Shown here piece after piece: positions 25,312 through 34,950 of a DNA stretch of 64,000 nt. Under the pieces are notes generated by a model. It was not told the origin of the DNA, did no database searches, and was given only the letters and a program-made list of their open reading frames with translations. The stretch lies in the NCBI GenBank assembly GCA_023391875.1, contig JAEWAB010000004.1:248001-312000 (forward strand). Direction: 5' to 3'. The stretch is from Bacillota bacterium (GTDB taxonomy: Bacteria > Bacillota > Clostridia > Oscillospirales > Ruminococcaceae). Numbering within the stretch: position 1 is the first letter of the stretch; every line of letters begins with the position of its first letter. The position numbers were made by a program, and so were the translations under genes.

Positions 25312-26766
25312 ATGTTTGAAACAATCGCTCAGGGCGGCGTATACCGCTACCTGTTTAACGGGGAGTGGTACGAGGGTACCCATAACCCGCCTATTTCGGT
25401 TTATGCGCCCGCGGACGGCGCGCTGGTGGGGAAGATACAGGCGCTTTCAAAAGAAGAGGTGGATAAGGTCTTTGAAAACGCCAAGGCGGCGCAGAAGGAA
25501 TGGGCGCAAACCCCGATCAACCGCAGGGCGGAGATTCTGCACCGTGCGGCGGACCTGCTGGAGGAGCACACCGACGAGCTTGCGGGTATCTTATCCAATG
25601 AGATTGCCAAGGACATTGACTCCGCCGTGTCCGAAGTAAAACGGACGGCTGATTTTATACGCTTTACCGCCGACGAGGGCAAACATCTTGAGGGCGAAAC
25701 GGTAGGCGCCGATAACTTCCCCGGCTTTAAAAAGGAGCGCTTTTCGGTGGTTACAAGGGTGCCGCTCGGGGTGGTGCTTGCCATCTCGCCGTTTAACTAC
25801 CCTGTAAACCTCTCGGCCTCCAAGATTGCCCCCGCGCTGGTTGCGGGCAACAGCGTGGTGCTTAAGCCGCCCACCTCGGGCGCCATCAGCGCGCTCTGCC
25901 TTGCATATGTCTTTCAGGCGGCCGGGCTGCCCGCCGGCGTGCTCAACGTCGTGACGGGGCAGGGCTCCGAAATCGGCGATTATCTCGTCACCCACCCGAT
26001 GGTGGATTTTATCAGCTTTACGGGAAGTACCGCTGTGGGCAAGAACATCGCGAAGATCGCGGGGATGGTGCCCATGCTGATGGAGCTTGGCGGGAAGGAT
26101 GCCGCCATTATTCTGGAGGACGCCAACCTCGACGAGGCCGCCAAGGACATTGTGGCGGGCGCGTACAGCTATTCGGGCCAGCGCTGCACCGCGGTAAAGC
26201 GGGTGCTGGTGGTAAAAACAGTCGCCGATGAGCTGGTAAAGCGCATCAAGGAGCGGGTGGAGGCGCTGAAGGTCGGCAAACCCAGCGAAAAGGTTCAGAT
26301 TACGCCGCTTATTAACAACAAAGCGGCCGACTATGTGCAGGAGCTGATCGACGACGCGCTTGCCAAAGGCGCCAAGCTCTTGGCGGGCAACCGACGCGAG
26401 GGCAATCTCATCTACCCCACGCTGTTTGATGAGGTGACCACCGATATGCGTCTGGCATGGGAGGAGCCGTTCGGGCCGGTGCTACCGATTATCCGCATTC
26501 AGGATGCCGAGGAGGGCGTAAGCATCGCAAACCGCTCGGAGTACGGCCTGCAGGCTTCGGTGTTTACCAAGAATATCGACGCGGCGTTTACTATCGCTAG
26601 CAACCTTGAGGTGGGCACCGTGCACATCAACAACAAAACCGAGCGCGGCCCCGACCACTTCCCGTTTTTAGGGGTAAAGTCCTCCGGCATGGGTACGCAG
26701 GGTATCCGCTACAGCATCGAGGCGATGAGCAGGCACAAGGTTGTCGTAATCAACTTAGCAAAATAG
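25312..26766 (+). CDS. gapN: NADP-dependent non-phosphorylating glyceraldehyde-3-phosphate dehydrogenase
   Basis: 484 aa aldehyde dehydrogenase. Catalytic Cys292 lies in SGQRCTAVKR and general base Glu258 in MELGGKD; the N-terminal half is the coenzyme domain with FTGSTAVGK. The C-terminal GPDHFPFLGVKSSGMG followed by QGIRYSIEAM is characteristic of GapN among ALDH families. GapN oxidises glyceraldehyde-3-phosphate straight to 3-phosphoglycerate, making NADPH instead of ATP. AAAGGGG precedes ATG; single gene with its own promoter and terminator. Confidence 0.9.
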   Translation: MFETIAQGGVYRYLFNGEWYEGTHNPPISVYAPADGALVGKIQALSKEEVDKVFENAKAAQKEWAQTPINRRAEILHRAADLLEEHTDELAGILSNEIAKDIDSAVSEVKRTADFIRFTADEGKHLEGETVGADNFPGFKKERFSVVTRVPLGVVLAISPFNYPVNLSASKIAPALVAGNSVVLKPPTSGAISALCLAYVFQAAGLPAGVLNVVTGQGSEIGDYLVTHPMVDFISFTGSTAVGKNIAKIAGMVPMLMELGGKDAAIILEDANLDEAAKDIVAGAYSYSGQRCTAVKRVLVVKTVADELVKRIKERVEALKVGKPSEKVQITPLINNKAADYVQELIDDALAKGAKLLAGNRREGNLIYPTLFDEVTTDMRLAWEEPFGPVLPIIRIQDAEEGVSIANRSEYGLQASVFTKNIDAAFTIASNLEVGTVHINNKTERGPDHFPFLGVKSSGMGTQGIRYSIEAMSRHKVVVINLAK

Positions 26767-26788
26767 CCTGCAACGTTCATATATAAAA

Positions 26789-26836
26789 AGAGTGCAGTCA
26801 TTCGGCTTTCAAACCAAGTGACTGCACTTCATTTTT
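26789..26836. terminator. Bidirectional terminator, gapN / FtsW-like gene
   Basis: Arms AGTGCAGTCA / TGACTGCACT with A/T flanks between convergent stops. Confidence 0.88.
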
Positions 26837-26858
26837 ATACGATGGCACTTATCCAACG

Positions 26859-27986
26859 CTAGTAATTCTTATCTAAGAACAGTGAGTCGTTGTTGTGCAT
26901 GTAGACGCTCAACGCAAGCCCGACGGCAAGGTAGAGCGAGAGTACCGACGAACCGCCCTTGGAGAAAAAGGGGAGCGTAATACCGATAACCGGCAGAAGC
27001 TTTAAGCACATGCCCACATTGATGATGGTTTGCACCGAGATCATGGTGAAGATACCCACGCAGATGGAAAAGCCCAAGGTATCCTTCGACATGCGCGAGA
27101 TAAACAATATCTTGGAGGCAATCGCGAAGATGAGCACAAGCGCTGCGACACAGCCCATCAGCCCGAGCGATTCGCCGATAAAGGCGAAGATGAAGTCGTT
27201 TTGAATCTCATCCACAAAACGGTGCGGGCTGAAGATGCCGGTGCCCGAAAGCTGCCCCGAACCGATGGAGATAAGCCCCGAGTTCTGCTGGTACTCAATG
27301 CCCAGCGGGTCTATACCCGGTGTAAACACCGCTTGGAAACGCTGCTTTTGGTCGTTGTTAAGCACGAAATTCCACATCAGCGGCAGGGAGACCAGCGCAA
27401 GCCCCGCGGCAGCCGCGATATAGCGCATGGAAAGCCCAGCCGAAAAGAGCATCGCCACGAAGATAAACAGGAACACCACCGCCGTGCCGTCGTCACCCTG
27501 AAAATGGATAATCAGTATGGGCACCGCGCCGTGTAGGCAGAGCGGCAGCAGAGTAAGCGGCGCGTTTAAACGGTCTTTAACCTGATCAATGTGGTAGGCA
27601 AACGACAGGATAAACGAAATCTTCAAAAACTCCGAGGGCTGCAGGCTGGCGCCGCCCGGCAGCGCAATCCAGTTGATGTCATCCGCCCCCGCACGCCCGT
27701 AACCGACAATGAAGGTAATAAACACCAGCGCATACGCAAGCGGCACATGCAGCTTCCACAGCTTGCCGAGAAACTTATAGTCAAACTTCGAGAGGATGAT
27801 GGCGCAGATAAGCCCGAGCCCCGCACCGGCCATCTGAATATAAAGCCCACGCCGGCCGCTGTCAAACGCATCCAGCACGCCCCACAATATCAACAGGCCA
27901 TAGCCGGTGGTGGCGAGCGTCAGCAGAAAAAGCAGCTTGTCCGTGGTTTTTATGTAATTTAAGATACTTGAAAGAACCCTGTTCAT
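26859..27986 (-). CDS. FtsW/RodA/SpoVE family peptidoglycan polymerase
   Basis: 375 aa from ATG at 27986 (GAGG upstream); the open frame extends further but without a start site. About ten membrane helices. SEDS landmarks: WIALPGGASLQPSEFLKI (with the conserved Gln-Pro-Ser-Glu), HFQGDDGTAVVF with the catalytic-type Asp, and LPVIGITLPFFSKGGSSVLS. These proteins polymerise glycan strands from lipid II with a partner PBP. No PBP is adjacent. RodA-type is most likely from the sequence feel; SpoVE or FtsW cannot be excluded. Confidence 0.88.
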   Translation of the reverse strand: MNRVLSSILNYIKTTDKLLFLLTLATTGYGLLILWGVLDAFDSGRRGLYIQMAGAGLGLICAIILSKFDYKFLGKLWKLHVPLAYALVFITFIVGYGRAGADDINWIALPGGASLQPSEFLKISFILSFAYHIDQVKDRLNAPLTLLPLCLHGAVPILIIHFQGDDGTAVVFLFIFVAMLFSAGLSMRYIAAAAGLALVSLPLMWNFVLNNDQKQRFQAVFTPGIDPLGIEYQQNSGLISIGSGQLSGTGIFSPHRFVDEIQNDFIFAFIGESLGLMGCVAALVLIFAIASKILFISRMSKDTLGFSICVGIFTMISVQTIINVGMCLKLLPVIGITLPFFSKGGSSVLSLYLAVGLALSVYMHNNDSLFLDKNY

Positions 27987-28195
27987 GCGTAGCCTCACTC
28001 CGCCCAATGACGGCGTCATAATCCGAATTGCAAACCGAATATCATCGGCAGTAACCTCATTATAGTATGGTTTCTGCCCTTTTACAAGCAGTATAGACGC
28101 TGAAGGAAATAATTTAACAATTAGGTGATTTGGTGAGCGGCTTGCATAAAATTCCCTGCAACGCATAACTTCTGCTTTAATGAGGCGTGCAGATG

Positions 28196-28218
28196 TGGTA
28201 TAATAAGCGCATTATAGG
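28196..28218 (+). promoter_or_regulatory. Extended -10 promoter with shared palindromic element (copy 1)
   Basis: TGGTATAAT gives an extended -10. It continues AAGCGCATTATAGG, so that TATAAT and ATTATA form a dyad around the start point. The whole 23-mer recurs exactly at 50113-50135 on the other strand and with two changes in its first 20 bases at 50254-50273. It lies about 100 nt upstream of fhs. Confidence 0.65.
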
Positions 28219-28312
28219 GCTTATAAGGTAAAAGGATTGTTCTGTTGCGCTTATTATATAAATCGTTTCCGCTAGGTTAACGATACGACAAACCATATTT
28301 GGAGGTGCCGCA

Positions 28313-29980
28313 ATGCTGACAGACATTGAAATTGCACAGGGCTGTAAGATGCTCCCTATCACCGAGATTGCCCGGCAGATTGGTATTGGTGAGAAAGAGC
28401 TTATCCCTTACGGGCGTTTCAAGGCAAAGATTGAGGACGGCGTATACGAACGCCTCAGTAATAAAAAGGACGGCAAGCTGGTGCTGGTGACCGCCATCAA
28501 CCCCACCCCCGCGGGCGAGGGCAAAACCACCACCACCATCGGTATCGGGCAGGCGATGCGCAAGATCGGCAAAAACGCCATCGTGGCGCTGCGCGAGCCC
28601 TCGCTGGGGCCGGTGTTCGGCGTAAAGGGCGGGGCCGCGGGCGGCGGCTACGCACAGGTGGTACCGATGGAGGACATCAACCTGCACTTTACGGGCGATA
28701 TGCACGCCATCACCGCGGCAAACAACCTGCTCTGCGCGGTAATCGACAACCATCTGCAGCAGGGAAACGCCCTTGGCATCGACCCTAGGCGCATCCTGTT
28801 TAAGCGCGTGATGGATATGAACGACCGCGCGCTGCGTGACATTATCGTCGGCCTTGGCGGCAAGCTCAACGGCGTGCCGCGCGAGGATGGCTTCAGCATC
28901 ACCGTCGCCAGCGAAGTGATGGCGATTTTGTGCCTGGCTTTAGACCTTGCCGACCTGAAACGCCGCTTAGGCGATATTCTGGTTGCCTATACTTATACCA
29001 ACACCCCGGTTTACTGCAGAGACCTGAAGGTTTCGGGCGCGATGGCCGCCCTGCTCAAGGACGCTTTAAAGCCCAACCTTGTACAGACGCTGGAGAATAC
29101 CCCCGCGCTGATGCACGGCGGGCCGTTCGCGAACATCGCGCACGGGTGCAATTCGGTGCGCGCCACCCGCTTAGGGCTTAAGCTTGCCGACTATTGCATC
29201 ACCGAGGCGGGCTTCGGCTCCGACCTTGGGGCGGAGAAATTCCTGGACATCAAGTGCCCCACGGCGGGCCTTACCCCCGCGGCTATCGTGATTGTGGCGA
29301 CGGCGAGGGCGCTTAAATATAACGGCGGTGTACCTAAGGCACAGACGGGGGAAGAGAACCTTACAGCGCTTGCCGCGGGCATGGAAAACCTGCGTGCGCA
29401 TGTGGAGAACATGAAGAAATACGGCGTGCCGGTGGTAGTTGCCATCAACCGTTTCGGCAGCGATACCGACGCAGAGCTGGATATGCTTAAAGACGCCTGC
29501 CTTGCCATGGGCGCCGAGTTCGCGCTCTCCGAGGTATTCGCCAAGGGCGGCGACGGGGCGCTGGAGTTGGCGCAGAAGGTGTGCGAGGCGTGTGAAAAGC
29601 CCAACCATTACGCGCCGCTTTACGAAGAAGCGCTCCCGGTAAAGGCAAAGATCGAAGCGATTGCCAGGAACATCTACGGCGCCAAGGGTGTAAACTACAG
29701 CAGCGCCGCCGAAAAGGCCATCCGCGACATCGAGGCGCTGGGCAAGTCGCACCTGCGCATCTGCATCGCCAAAACGCAGTACTCGCTTTCGGATAACCCG
29801 AACCTGCTCTGCCGCCCCACCGGCTTTGAGCTTTCGGTGCGCGAGATACGGCTTTCCGCAGGCGCGGGCTTTATCGTGGTGATTATGGGCGACATCATGA
29901 CGATGCCGGGCCTGCCCAAGGTTCCGGCGGCCTGCACGATCGATGTGGACGACAACGGCAATATCACCGGCCTGTTTTAA
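28313..29980 (+). CDS. fhs: Formate--tetrahydrofolate ligase
   Basis: 555 aa, the normal length. The P-loop NPTPAGEGKTTTTIG is near residues 62-76, followed by REPSLGPVFGVKGGAAGGGYAQV, and the C-terminal IMGDIMTMPGLPKVPA. It makes 10-formyl-THF from formate, THF and ATP, for purine and formyl-Met synthesis or the methyl branch of acetogenesis. No other Wood-Ljungdahl genes lie in the window, so a purely biosynthetic role is possible. GGAGG before ATG. Followed 46 bp later by tsaE. Confidence 0.97.
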   Translation: MLTDIEIAQGCKMLPITEIARQIGIGEKELIPYGRFKAKIEDGVYERLSNKKDGKLVLVTAINPTPAGEGKTTTTIGIGQAMRKIGKNAIVALREPSLGPVFGVKGGAAGGGYAQVVPMEDINLHFTGDMHAITAANNLLCAVIDNHLQQGNALGIDPRRILFKRVMDMNDRALRDIIVGLGGKLNGVPREDGFSITVASEVMAILCLALDLADLKRRLGDILVAYTYTNTPVYCRDLKVSGAMAALLKDALKPNLVQTLENTPALMHGGPFANIAHGCNSVRATRLGLKLADYCITEAGFGSDLGAEKFLDIKCPTAGLTPAAIVIVATARALKYNGGVPKAQTGEENLTALAAGMENLRAHVENMKKYGVPVVVAINRFGSDTDAELDMLKDACLAMGAEFALSEVFAKGGDGALELAQKVCEACEKPNHYAPLYEEALPVKAKIEAIARNIYGAKGVNYSSAAEKAIRDIEALGKSHLRICIAKTQYSLSDNPNLLCRPTGFELSVREIRLSAGAGFIVVIMGDIMTMPGLPKVPAACTIDVDDNGNITGLF

Positions 29981-30025
29981 TCAGAACAGGCTGACAAGAA
30001 GATACTTATCAAAAGAGGTGGACGC

Positions 30026-30454
30026 GTGGAGCGTTATCTATCACACAGCGTGCAGGAGACCGAGGCCATCGCCGAGGCCTACGCGAAGCGTGTAAAGCCA
30101 AACGACGTGCTGGCGTTCTTCGGCGGTCTTGGCATGGGCAAAACGGCCTTTACGCGCGGGCTTGCGCGCGGCCTTGGGGTTAAGGGCGAGGTGCTCAGCC
30201 CCACCTTTGCGCTGGTGCACGAATACGAGGGCGCGGTGCCGCTCTACCACTTTGATATGTACCGCGTTACCTCGTTTGAGGACCTGTACTCCACCGGCTT
30301 TTTCGATTATCTCGGCACCGGCGCGGTGATTGCGGTGGAGTGGAGCGAGAACATCGCGGACGCGCTGCCCAAGGGGTATAAAAGGATAACCATTCGTCGC
30401 GTTTCGGACGAGGAGCGCGAGATCGTTATAGAGGACGGGGAACAAGAGTCATGA
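30026..30454 (+). CDS. tsaE: tRNA t6A synthesis ATPase TsaE
   Basis: 142 aa with GTG start (GAGGTGG 6 nt upstream). P-loop GGLGMGKTAFTRGLA, then SPTFALVHEYEG and the EWSEN motif near residue 108 define TsaE. It drives the TsaB-TsaD complex that attaches threonylcarbamoyl to A37 of ANN-decoding tRNAs. Its stop overlaps the tsaB start by 4 bp. Confidence 0.95.
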   Translation: MERYLSHSVQETEAIAEAYAKRVKPNDVLAFFGGLGMGKTAFTRGLARGLGVKGEVLSPTFALVHEYEGAVPLYHFDMYRVTSFEDLYSTGFFDYLGTGAVIAVEWSENIADALPKGYKRITIRRVSDEEREIVIEDGEQES

Positions 30455-31170
30455 GAATACTGGGTATCGATACGTCGGCAAAGGCCGCATCCGCCGCCGT
30501 ATGCGACGAAACACAGCTGCTCAGCGAGGCGACGGTGAACACCAAGCTCACGCACAGCCAGACCATCATGCCCATGGTGCAGTCGATGCTGGAGAACGCG
30601 CACATTTCACTTCAAGAAGTGGATGTGTTTGCGGTCTCGCACGGCCCGGGGTCGTTTACGGGGCTGCGCATCGGCATAGCGGCGGTCAAGGGCATGGCGA
30701 TGGCGCTTCAAAGGCCGTGCGTGGGGGTTTCCACCCTCGAGGCGCTCGCGTATAATCTGCGGGGCTTCGAGGGCATCGTATGCGCGGTGATGGACGCGCG
30801 CTGCAATCAGGTATACACCGCCGCCTTTCACGCAAATCGTGGGAACCTGATACGGCTTACCGACGACAGTGCAATGCAGATAGAAGAGCTGAGCCGTTAT
30901 CTTTCACAATTTAATATGCCTATTTTTTTTGTTGGAGACGGGGCGTATTTGTGTTATAATAATATAAATACGAGTATTCCCAATGTATTTGTGGCGCCGG
31001 AGCATCTTGTAAACCAAAGTGCCGCCAGCGTATGCATGCTGGCGCATAAAATACTCAGTGCCGCACCCGAAGCGGCGGTTTCGGCAGAAAAACTCGCGCC
31101 GGTATACCTGCGCCTGCCGCAGGCGGAGCGTGAACTGCTGCAAAAGCAGGCAGGCCCCCTTGATGTATGA
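30451..31170 (+). CDS. tsaB: tRNA t6A synthesis protein TsaB
   Basis: 239 aa ASKHA-fold protein: ILGIDTSAKAASAAV at the start, VSHGPGSFTGLRIGIAAVKGMAM near residues 65-85, VCAVMDARCNQVYTAAF near 105-120. It is the scaffold partner of TsaD. Overlap ATGA with tsaE. RimI, often third in this operon, is absent here; upp follows instead. Confidence 0.95.
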   Translation: MRILGIDTSAKAASAAVCDETQLLSEATVNTKLTHSQTIMPMVQSMLENAHISLQEVDVFAVSHGPGSFTGLRIGIAAVKGMAMALQRPCVGVSTLEALAYNLRGFEGIVCAVMDARCNQVYTAAFHANRGNLIRLTDDSAMQIEELSRYLSQFNMPIFFVGDGAYLCYNNINTSIPNVFVAPEHLVNQSAASVCMLAHKILSAAPEAAVSAEKLAPVYLRLPQAERELLQKQAGPLDV

Positions 31171-31203
31171 ATAATTAGCTTCGGCTGAAAGGAAGTATTA
31201 GGT

Positions 31204-31836
31204 ATGGAACTAAAACCCTTTATTATGGATCACCCGCTTATTCAGCACAAGATCTCGCTGTTAAGAGATAAGAATACCGGCTCAAAGGAGTTTCGCGAGC
31301 TTGTCTCCGAGATCGCAATGTTGATGTGCTACGAGGCCACCCGCGATCTGCCCCTTAAAGAGGTAGAGATTGAAACCCCCGTTGCGGTGGCGCGCACAAA
31401 GGTTATCACAGGCAGAAAGGTTGCGTTCGTACCGATTCTGCGTGCCGGCCTTGGCATGGTAGACGGCGTGCTCAAGCTGGTTCCCGCCGCGAAGGTGGGG
31501 CATATCGGCCTTTACCGCGACCCGCAGACCCTTGAGCCCGTAGAGTATTACTGCAAGCTGCCCGGCGATATCGAGGAGCGCGAGGTAATCGTGCTCGATC
31601 CGATGCTTGCCACTGGCGGTTCGGCGGTGGACGCCATCAAGCTCATCAAGGCGCGCGGCGCTATCAACATCAAATTCATGTGCATCATCGGGGCACCCGA
31701 GGGCTTGAAGGCGCTTACCAAGGCCCACCCCGACGTGCAGGTTTACTGCGCTTCGCTGGATGAGCGCTTAAACGACCACGGCTACATCATTCCCGGCTTG
31801 GGCGACGCGGGCGACCGAATCTTCGGCACTAAATAA
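31204..31836 (+). CDS. upp: Uracil phosphoribosyltransferase
   Basis: 210 aa. The PRPP loop is LDPMLATGGSAVDAI, and the uracil-binding C-terminal ends GYIIPGLGDAGDRIFGTK, which matches the family exactly. It converts uracil and PRPP to UMP (pyrimidine salvage). AAAGGAAG precedes ATG; 33 bp after tsaB, probably cotranscribed. Confidence 0.97.
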   Translation: MELKPFIMDHPLIQHKISLLRDKNTGSKEFRELVSEIAMLMCYEATRDLPLKEVEIETPVAVARTKVITGRKVAFVPILRAGLGMVDGVLKLVPAAKVGHIGLYRDPQTLEPVEYYCKLPGDIEEREVIVLDPMLATGGSAVDAIKLIKARGAINIKFMCIIGAPEGLKALTKAHPDVQVYCASLDERLNDHGYIIPGLGDAGDRIFGTK

Positions 31837-31940
31837 TAAGGTACCAAGCTATCGAGAAGTTGGAAAGCAATTATCAACATTTCACCTTGATTCGTTAGCC
31901 AATATAGTTTAATACAATTGACCTAACAATACAGCTAAAA

Positions 31941-31985
31941 AACAGGCGCCATCCGTACGGAGACAATCCGCGGATGGCGCCTGTT
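31941..31985. terminator. Bidirectional terminator, upp / cupin gene
   Basis: Perfect 15-bp arms AACAGGCGCCATCCG / CGGATGGCGCCTGTT. Confidence 0.92.
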
Positions 31986-32010
31986 ATTGTTTCAGCATAT
32001 CTTCAAAATA

Positions 32011-32358
32011 TCAAACCTGTTTCGCAATGCGTTTTCCCCCAAAGCAGTGAATTGTGCGCGTACCTGCAATACATCTACCACCCTGGAGCATCCCTTTCGG
32101 GATAAACAGCTCGTCGCCGGGGTTTAGGACGATTTCCTCTCCGTTTATGATAGCCGTATACCGGCCGCTCACGCAGATCATGTATTCGTCAAAACCATGT
32201 GTGTGCTCCTGCGACACCCTGTCCGCAGAACAGGTCCAGAAGGCCATCTGGCTGCCGTCGGCACCCGTAAAGTAATAGCCCTCGATGTCTTTGGTGTTCT
32301 GCGCCGAGGCGGGTATGCGGTTAAGCGGGCTTTTCATAAAATCGGGGAATGCCCTCAT
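32011..32358 (-). CDS. Small cupin-domain protein
   Basis: 115 aa single cupin. Motif 1 HTHGFDEYMICVSGRY (probable metal ligands His, His, Glu) and motif 2 LNPGDELFIPKGMLQGGRCIAG are visible. It has no catalytic clue; such proteins bind small ligands or metals. Its start overlaps the end of the membrane protein gene by 4 bp, so the two act together or at least are made together. Confidence 0.85.
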   Translation of the reverse strand: MRAFPDFMKSPLNRIPASAQNTKDIEGYYFTGADGSQMAFWTCSADRVSQEHTHGFDEYMICVSGRYTAIINGEEIVLNPGDELFIPKGMLQGGRCIAGTRTIHCFGGKRIAKQV

Positions 32359-33203
32359 TGTGCGGCCTCTTCCTGTGCGGCGGGGGAGGCTTTGCGTGCA
32401 AAGGCGGTATAGAGCGCGGTGCTCAGCATCACGGCGGCGGTAAGCAGGTCAGCAATGCGGGTGATGTACCAGCCCGGCTCAAGCTCGTAAAAGGCGTGGG
32501 CGGAGGCGGCCGTGAGCATCCCCAGCGTGTTGGCGGCAATCAGCACAAAGCCGGTAATGCCGAAGATGAAGAAGCAGCGGCGCGAAAGCTTGGTTTCGGT
32601 GCCCGCCACGGCAAAGGCGAAGTATAAGAAGTAGATCGCCATCGCCACGAGCGAGAGCAGGGTAAGCAGGTTCTCGCTGATGGGCAGCACGGTGGCGTTG
32701 TGCATAAAGGTGATGAGCAGGCGCACCGTCGCCCAAGCCATGGGCAGCAGCGGCAGTACGTGCCCGCTGGCCGAAAGGCTGTGGCCCGTGATAAGCCGCA
32801 CGCCGTAATAGAGCAGCACGGCGGAGGCGGCGAAGCCGAGGATGACGGCGATCATCGTTTTAGCGTCGCGCGAGGCGTTTAAAAAGGCGTCCGGCGTGCT
32901 GAAGGCCGACGAAAACAGGTTCGCGGCGCCCGCTAGCAGCAGCACAAGCCCAAGGACTCTGGCACGCGGGGGCAGGGAAGGCAGATCGATTAAAAAGGTC
33001 TTGTCCGCAAAGGCGGCAGCGCCAGAAATCACAAAAACAGCGCCCATTATCCCGTACATCACGGGGATGGTCGGGCTAAAACGGGTAAAGAAACCCGTAG
33101 AAACATCAATAATCCATAGATACTGCCACAGACGCAACGCCACCAGAGCAGCAGCGGAGGCTACCGCAACACCGCATACAAAACGATACTTCAAATGCAC
33201 CAT
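32355..33203 (-). CDS. Hypothetical multi-pass membrane protein
   Basis: 282 aa with seven or eight hydrophobic helices and short loops; no conserved charged motif within them. The C-terminal tail ARKASPAAQEEAAQ is cytosolic. I do not recognise a family. Coupled to the cupin gene. Upstream at 33286-33312 an imperfect dyad TGGTAT...ATACCA may be an operator. Confidence 0.7.
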   Translation of the reverse strand: MVHLKYRFVCGVAVASAAALVALRLWQYLWIIDVSTGFFTRFSPTIPVMYGIMGAVFVISGAAAFADKTFLIDLPSLPPRARVLGLVLLLAGAANLFSSAFSTPDAFLNASRDAKTMIAVILGFAASAVLLYYGVRLITGHSLSASGHVLPLLPMAWATVRLLITFMHNATVLPISENLLTLLSLVAMAIYFLYFAFAVAGTETKLSRRCFFIFGITGFVLIAANTLGMLTAASAHAFYELEPGWYITRIADLLTAAVMLSTALYTAFARKASPAAQEEAAQ

Positions 33204-33337
33204 CTCCCAAACATATTTAACTTACTTCCACAAAATGATTTGAATACGATTCAGCGTATTAAAATTTAAATTTTTGTGATGTTCTTTGGTATCGTAGTGA
33301 TTATCATACCATAGTTTAGTGGGAATTTCAAACAAAA

Positions 33338-33361
33338 AAAGGTCGCCAGTAGGCGACCTTT
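33338..33361 (-). terminator. Terminator of the citrate synthase gene
   Basis: Perfect stem AAAGGTCGCC / GGCGACCTTT, loop AGTA, followed by a T run on the minus strand. Confidence 0.92.
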
Positions 33362-33370
33362 AACGACATT

Positions 33371-34753
33371 TTACCGCTTACTCAGCGGTACATAAGAGCG
33401 CTCCTGCGCGATGGCCTTGTAGGCGGGGCGCATGATGCGGTTGCAGGTGGTCAGCTCCTCGATGCGGTGCGCGCACCAGCCGCCGATTCGTGCAACGGCA
33501 AAGAGCGGGGTGTACAGCTCGGGCGGTATGCCCAGCATCTTGTACACCAGGCCGGAGTAGAAGTCCACATTGGCGCACACCATCTTGCTGTCGCCCTTGT
33601 GCTGGTAGAATACCTCGGGGGCAAGGCGCTCGATCAACTCGAGCAGCTTAAACTCCGCCTCAAACTCGCTGCCCTTAGCAAGCTGCATGGCGTTTTCCTT
33701 TAAGATAACGGCGCGCGGGTCGCTCATGGTGTAGATAGCGTGCCCGATGCCGTAAATAAGCCCCGAGCGGTCGCCCGCCTCCTTGCGCAGAATCTTGCGT
33801 AGGTAGTCGGCCACCTCCATCTCGTTGGTCCAGTGCGCGACATTTGTTTTAATATAATCGAGCATCTGCATTACCTTGTTGTTGGCTCCGCCGTGCTTCG
33901 GGCCTTTGAGCGAGCAGATCGCCGAGGCAATGGCCGCGTAGCAGTCGGTGCCCGAGGAGGTAAGCACGCGGCAGGTAAACGAGGAGTTGTTGCCGCCGCC
34001 GTGTTCGGCGTGCAGCAGGAGCATAAGGTCTAAGAGCTTGGCTTCTTCATCGGTGAACTCACGGTCTGCGCGGATGGTGGAAAGGATGTTCTCCGCGGTG
34101 CTGTGCTCTGGTAAACAGGGGTGTAAGACCATGCTCTCGTTGTCGTACGCACGCTTTTTCACCTGATAGGCGCTCACCATGATACTGGGCAGGCGCGCAA
34201 TCAGCTCAATGCACTGGCGCATTGTGTTTTCGAGGCTGGTGTCGTCCGCTTTGTCGTCGTAGGAATAAAGGGCGAGCACCGAGCGCGCGAGCTTGTTCAT
34301 GATGTTCGGCGACGGTGCCTTGATGATGATATCGTCCACAAACCCCGCGGGCATCTCCCTGAAAAGGCAGAGCGTGCGCTGAAACCCCTCCAGCTGCGCC
34401 TTGGTGGGCAGGCTGCCGAACAGCAAAAGCCATACCGCCTCTTCGTAGCCGAAGCGGTTCTCCTGCTTACAGCCGTCAACCAGCTCCTTTATATTGATGC
34501 CGCGATAGATGAGCTCGCCGTCGATCGGCATGCGCTCACCCTCGCTTATCACATAGCCGTGTACGTTGCAGATATGGGTAAGCCCCGCCACAACGCCGGT
34601 GCCGTCCGGGTTGCGCAGGCCGCGTTTGACGCTAAATTTATCGTAGAGCGACGCGTCGATGCTGTTATACTTTATGTACTCCTCGCATAGTAATTTAATG
34701 GCCTTCTCCTGCTCCTGGCCCATGGTGAGGCCGGTGTTTAGGGCAAGATTCAT
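33371..34753 (-). CDS. Citrate synthase
   Basis: 460 aa from ATG at 34753 (GGAGGG 7 nt upstream). Catalytic residues: His in LLHAEHGG, His in GPKHGGANNKV / IGHAIYTMSDPRA, and Asp in NVDFYSG. The size suits the type found in many Clostridia. It condenses acetyl-CoA and oxaloacetate, feeding 2-oxoglutarate and glutamate synthesis; aconitase and isocitrate dehydrogenase are not nearby. A consensus promoter lies about 200 nt upstream, leaving a long structured leader, so expression is probably controlled after initiation. Confidence 0.95.
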   Translation of the reverse strand: MNLALNTGLTMGQEQEKAIKLLCEEYIKYNSIDASLYDKFSVKRGLRNPDGTGVVAGLTHICNVHGYVISEGERMPIDGELIYRGINIKELVDGCKQENRFGYEEAVWLLLFGSLPTKAQLEGFQRTLCLFREMPAGFVDDIIIKAPSPNIMNKLARSVLALYSYDDKADDTSLENTMRQCIELIARLPSIMVSAYQVKKRAYDNESMVLHPCLPEHSTAENILSTIRADREFTDEEAKLLDLMLLLHAEHGGGNNSSFTCRVLTSSGTDCYAAIASAICSLKGPKHGGANNKVMQMLDYIKTNVAHWTNEMEVADYLRKILRKEAGDRSGLIYGIGHAIYTMSDPRAVILKENAMQLAKGSEFEAEFKLLELIERLAPEVFYQHKGDSKMVCANVDFYSGLVYKMLGIPPELYTPLFAVARIGGWCAHRIEELTTCNRIMRPAYKAIAQERSYVPLSKR

Positions 34754-34945
34754 ATCGCTTCCCTCCATACCCAGTAATAATGATTCTTCCAAAAAGATAA
34801 CCACTGTGAACCAGTTTGCAAAATGCAGAGATTTCGTACAGTTCCTGCATTTTTAACAGGAACTGTGACAAATGCAACGCTGTAAATCTGCCAAGGCTAC
34901 CCGCGTAAAGCCCGACTTTAAGCACGGAATCAAAGCCGAAATATA
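34754..34945 (-). promoter_or_regulatory. Structured 5' leader of the citrate synthase mRNA
   Basis: About 190 nt from the predicted start point to the ATG. It contains a perfect 10-bp hairpin ACAGTTCCTG / CAGGAACTGT (34838-34866) whose loop and right arm overlap a second perfect 9-bp hairpin AAAATGCAG / CTGCATTTT. The two cannot form together, as in attenuators and riboswitches. No known riboswitch class is recognised, and no U-tract follows the second stem, so translation control is likelier than termination. Confidence 0.5.
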
Positions 34946-34950
34946 ATACT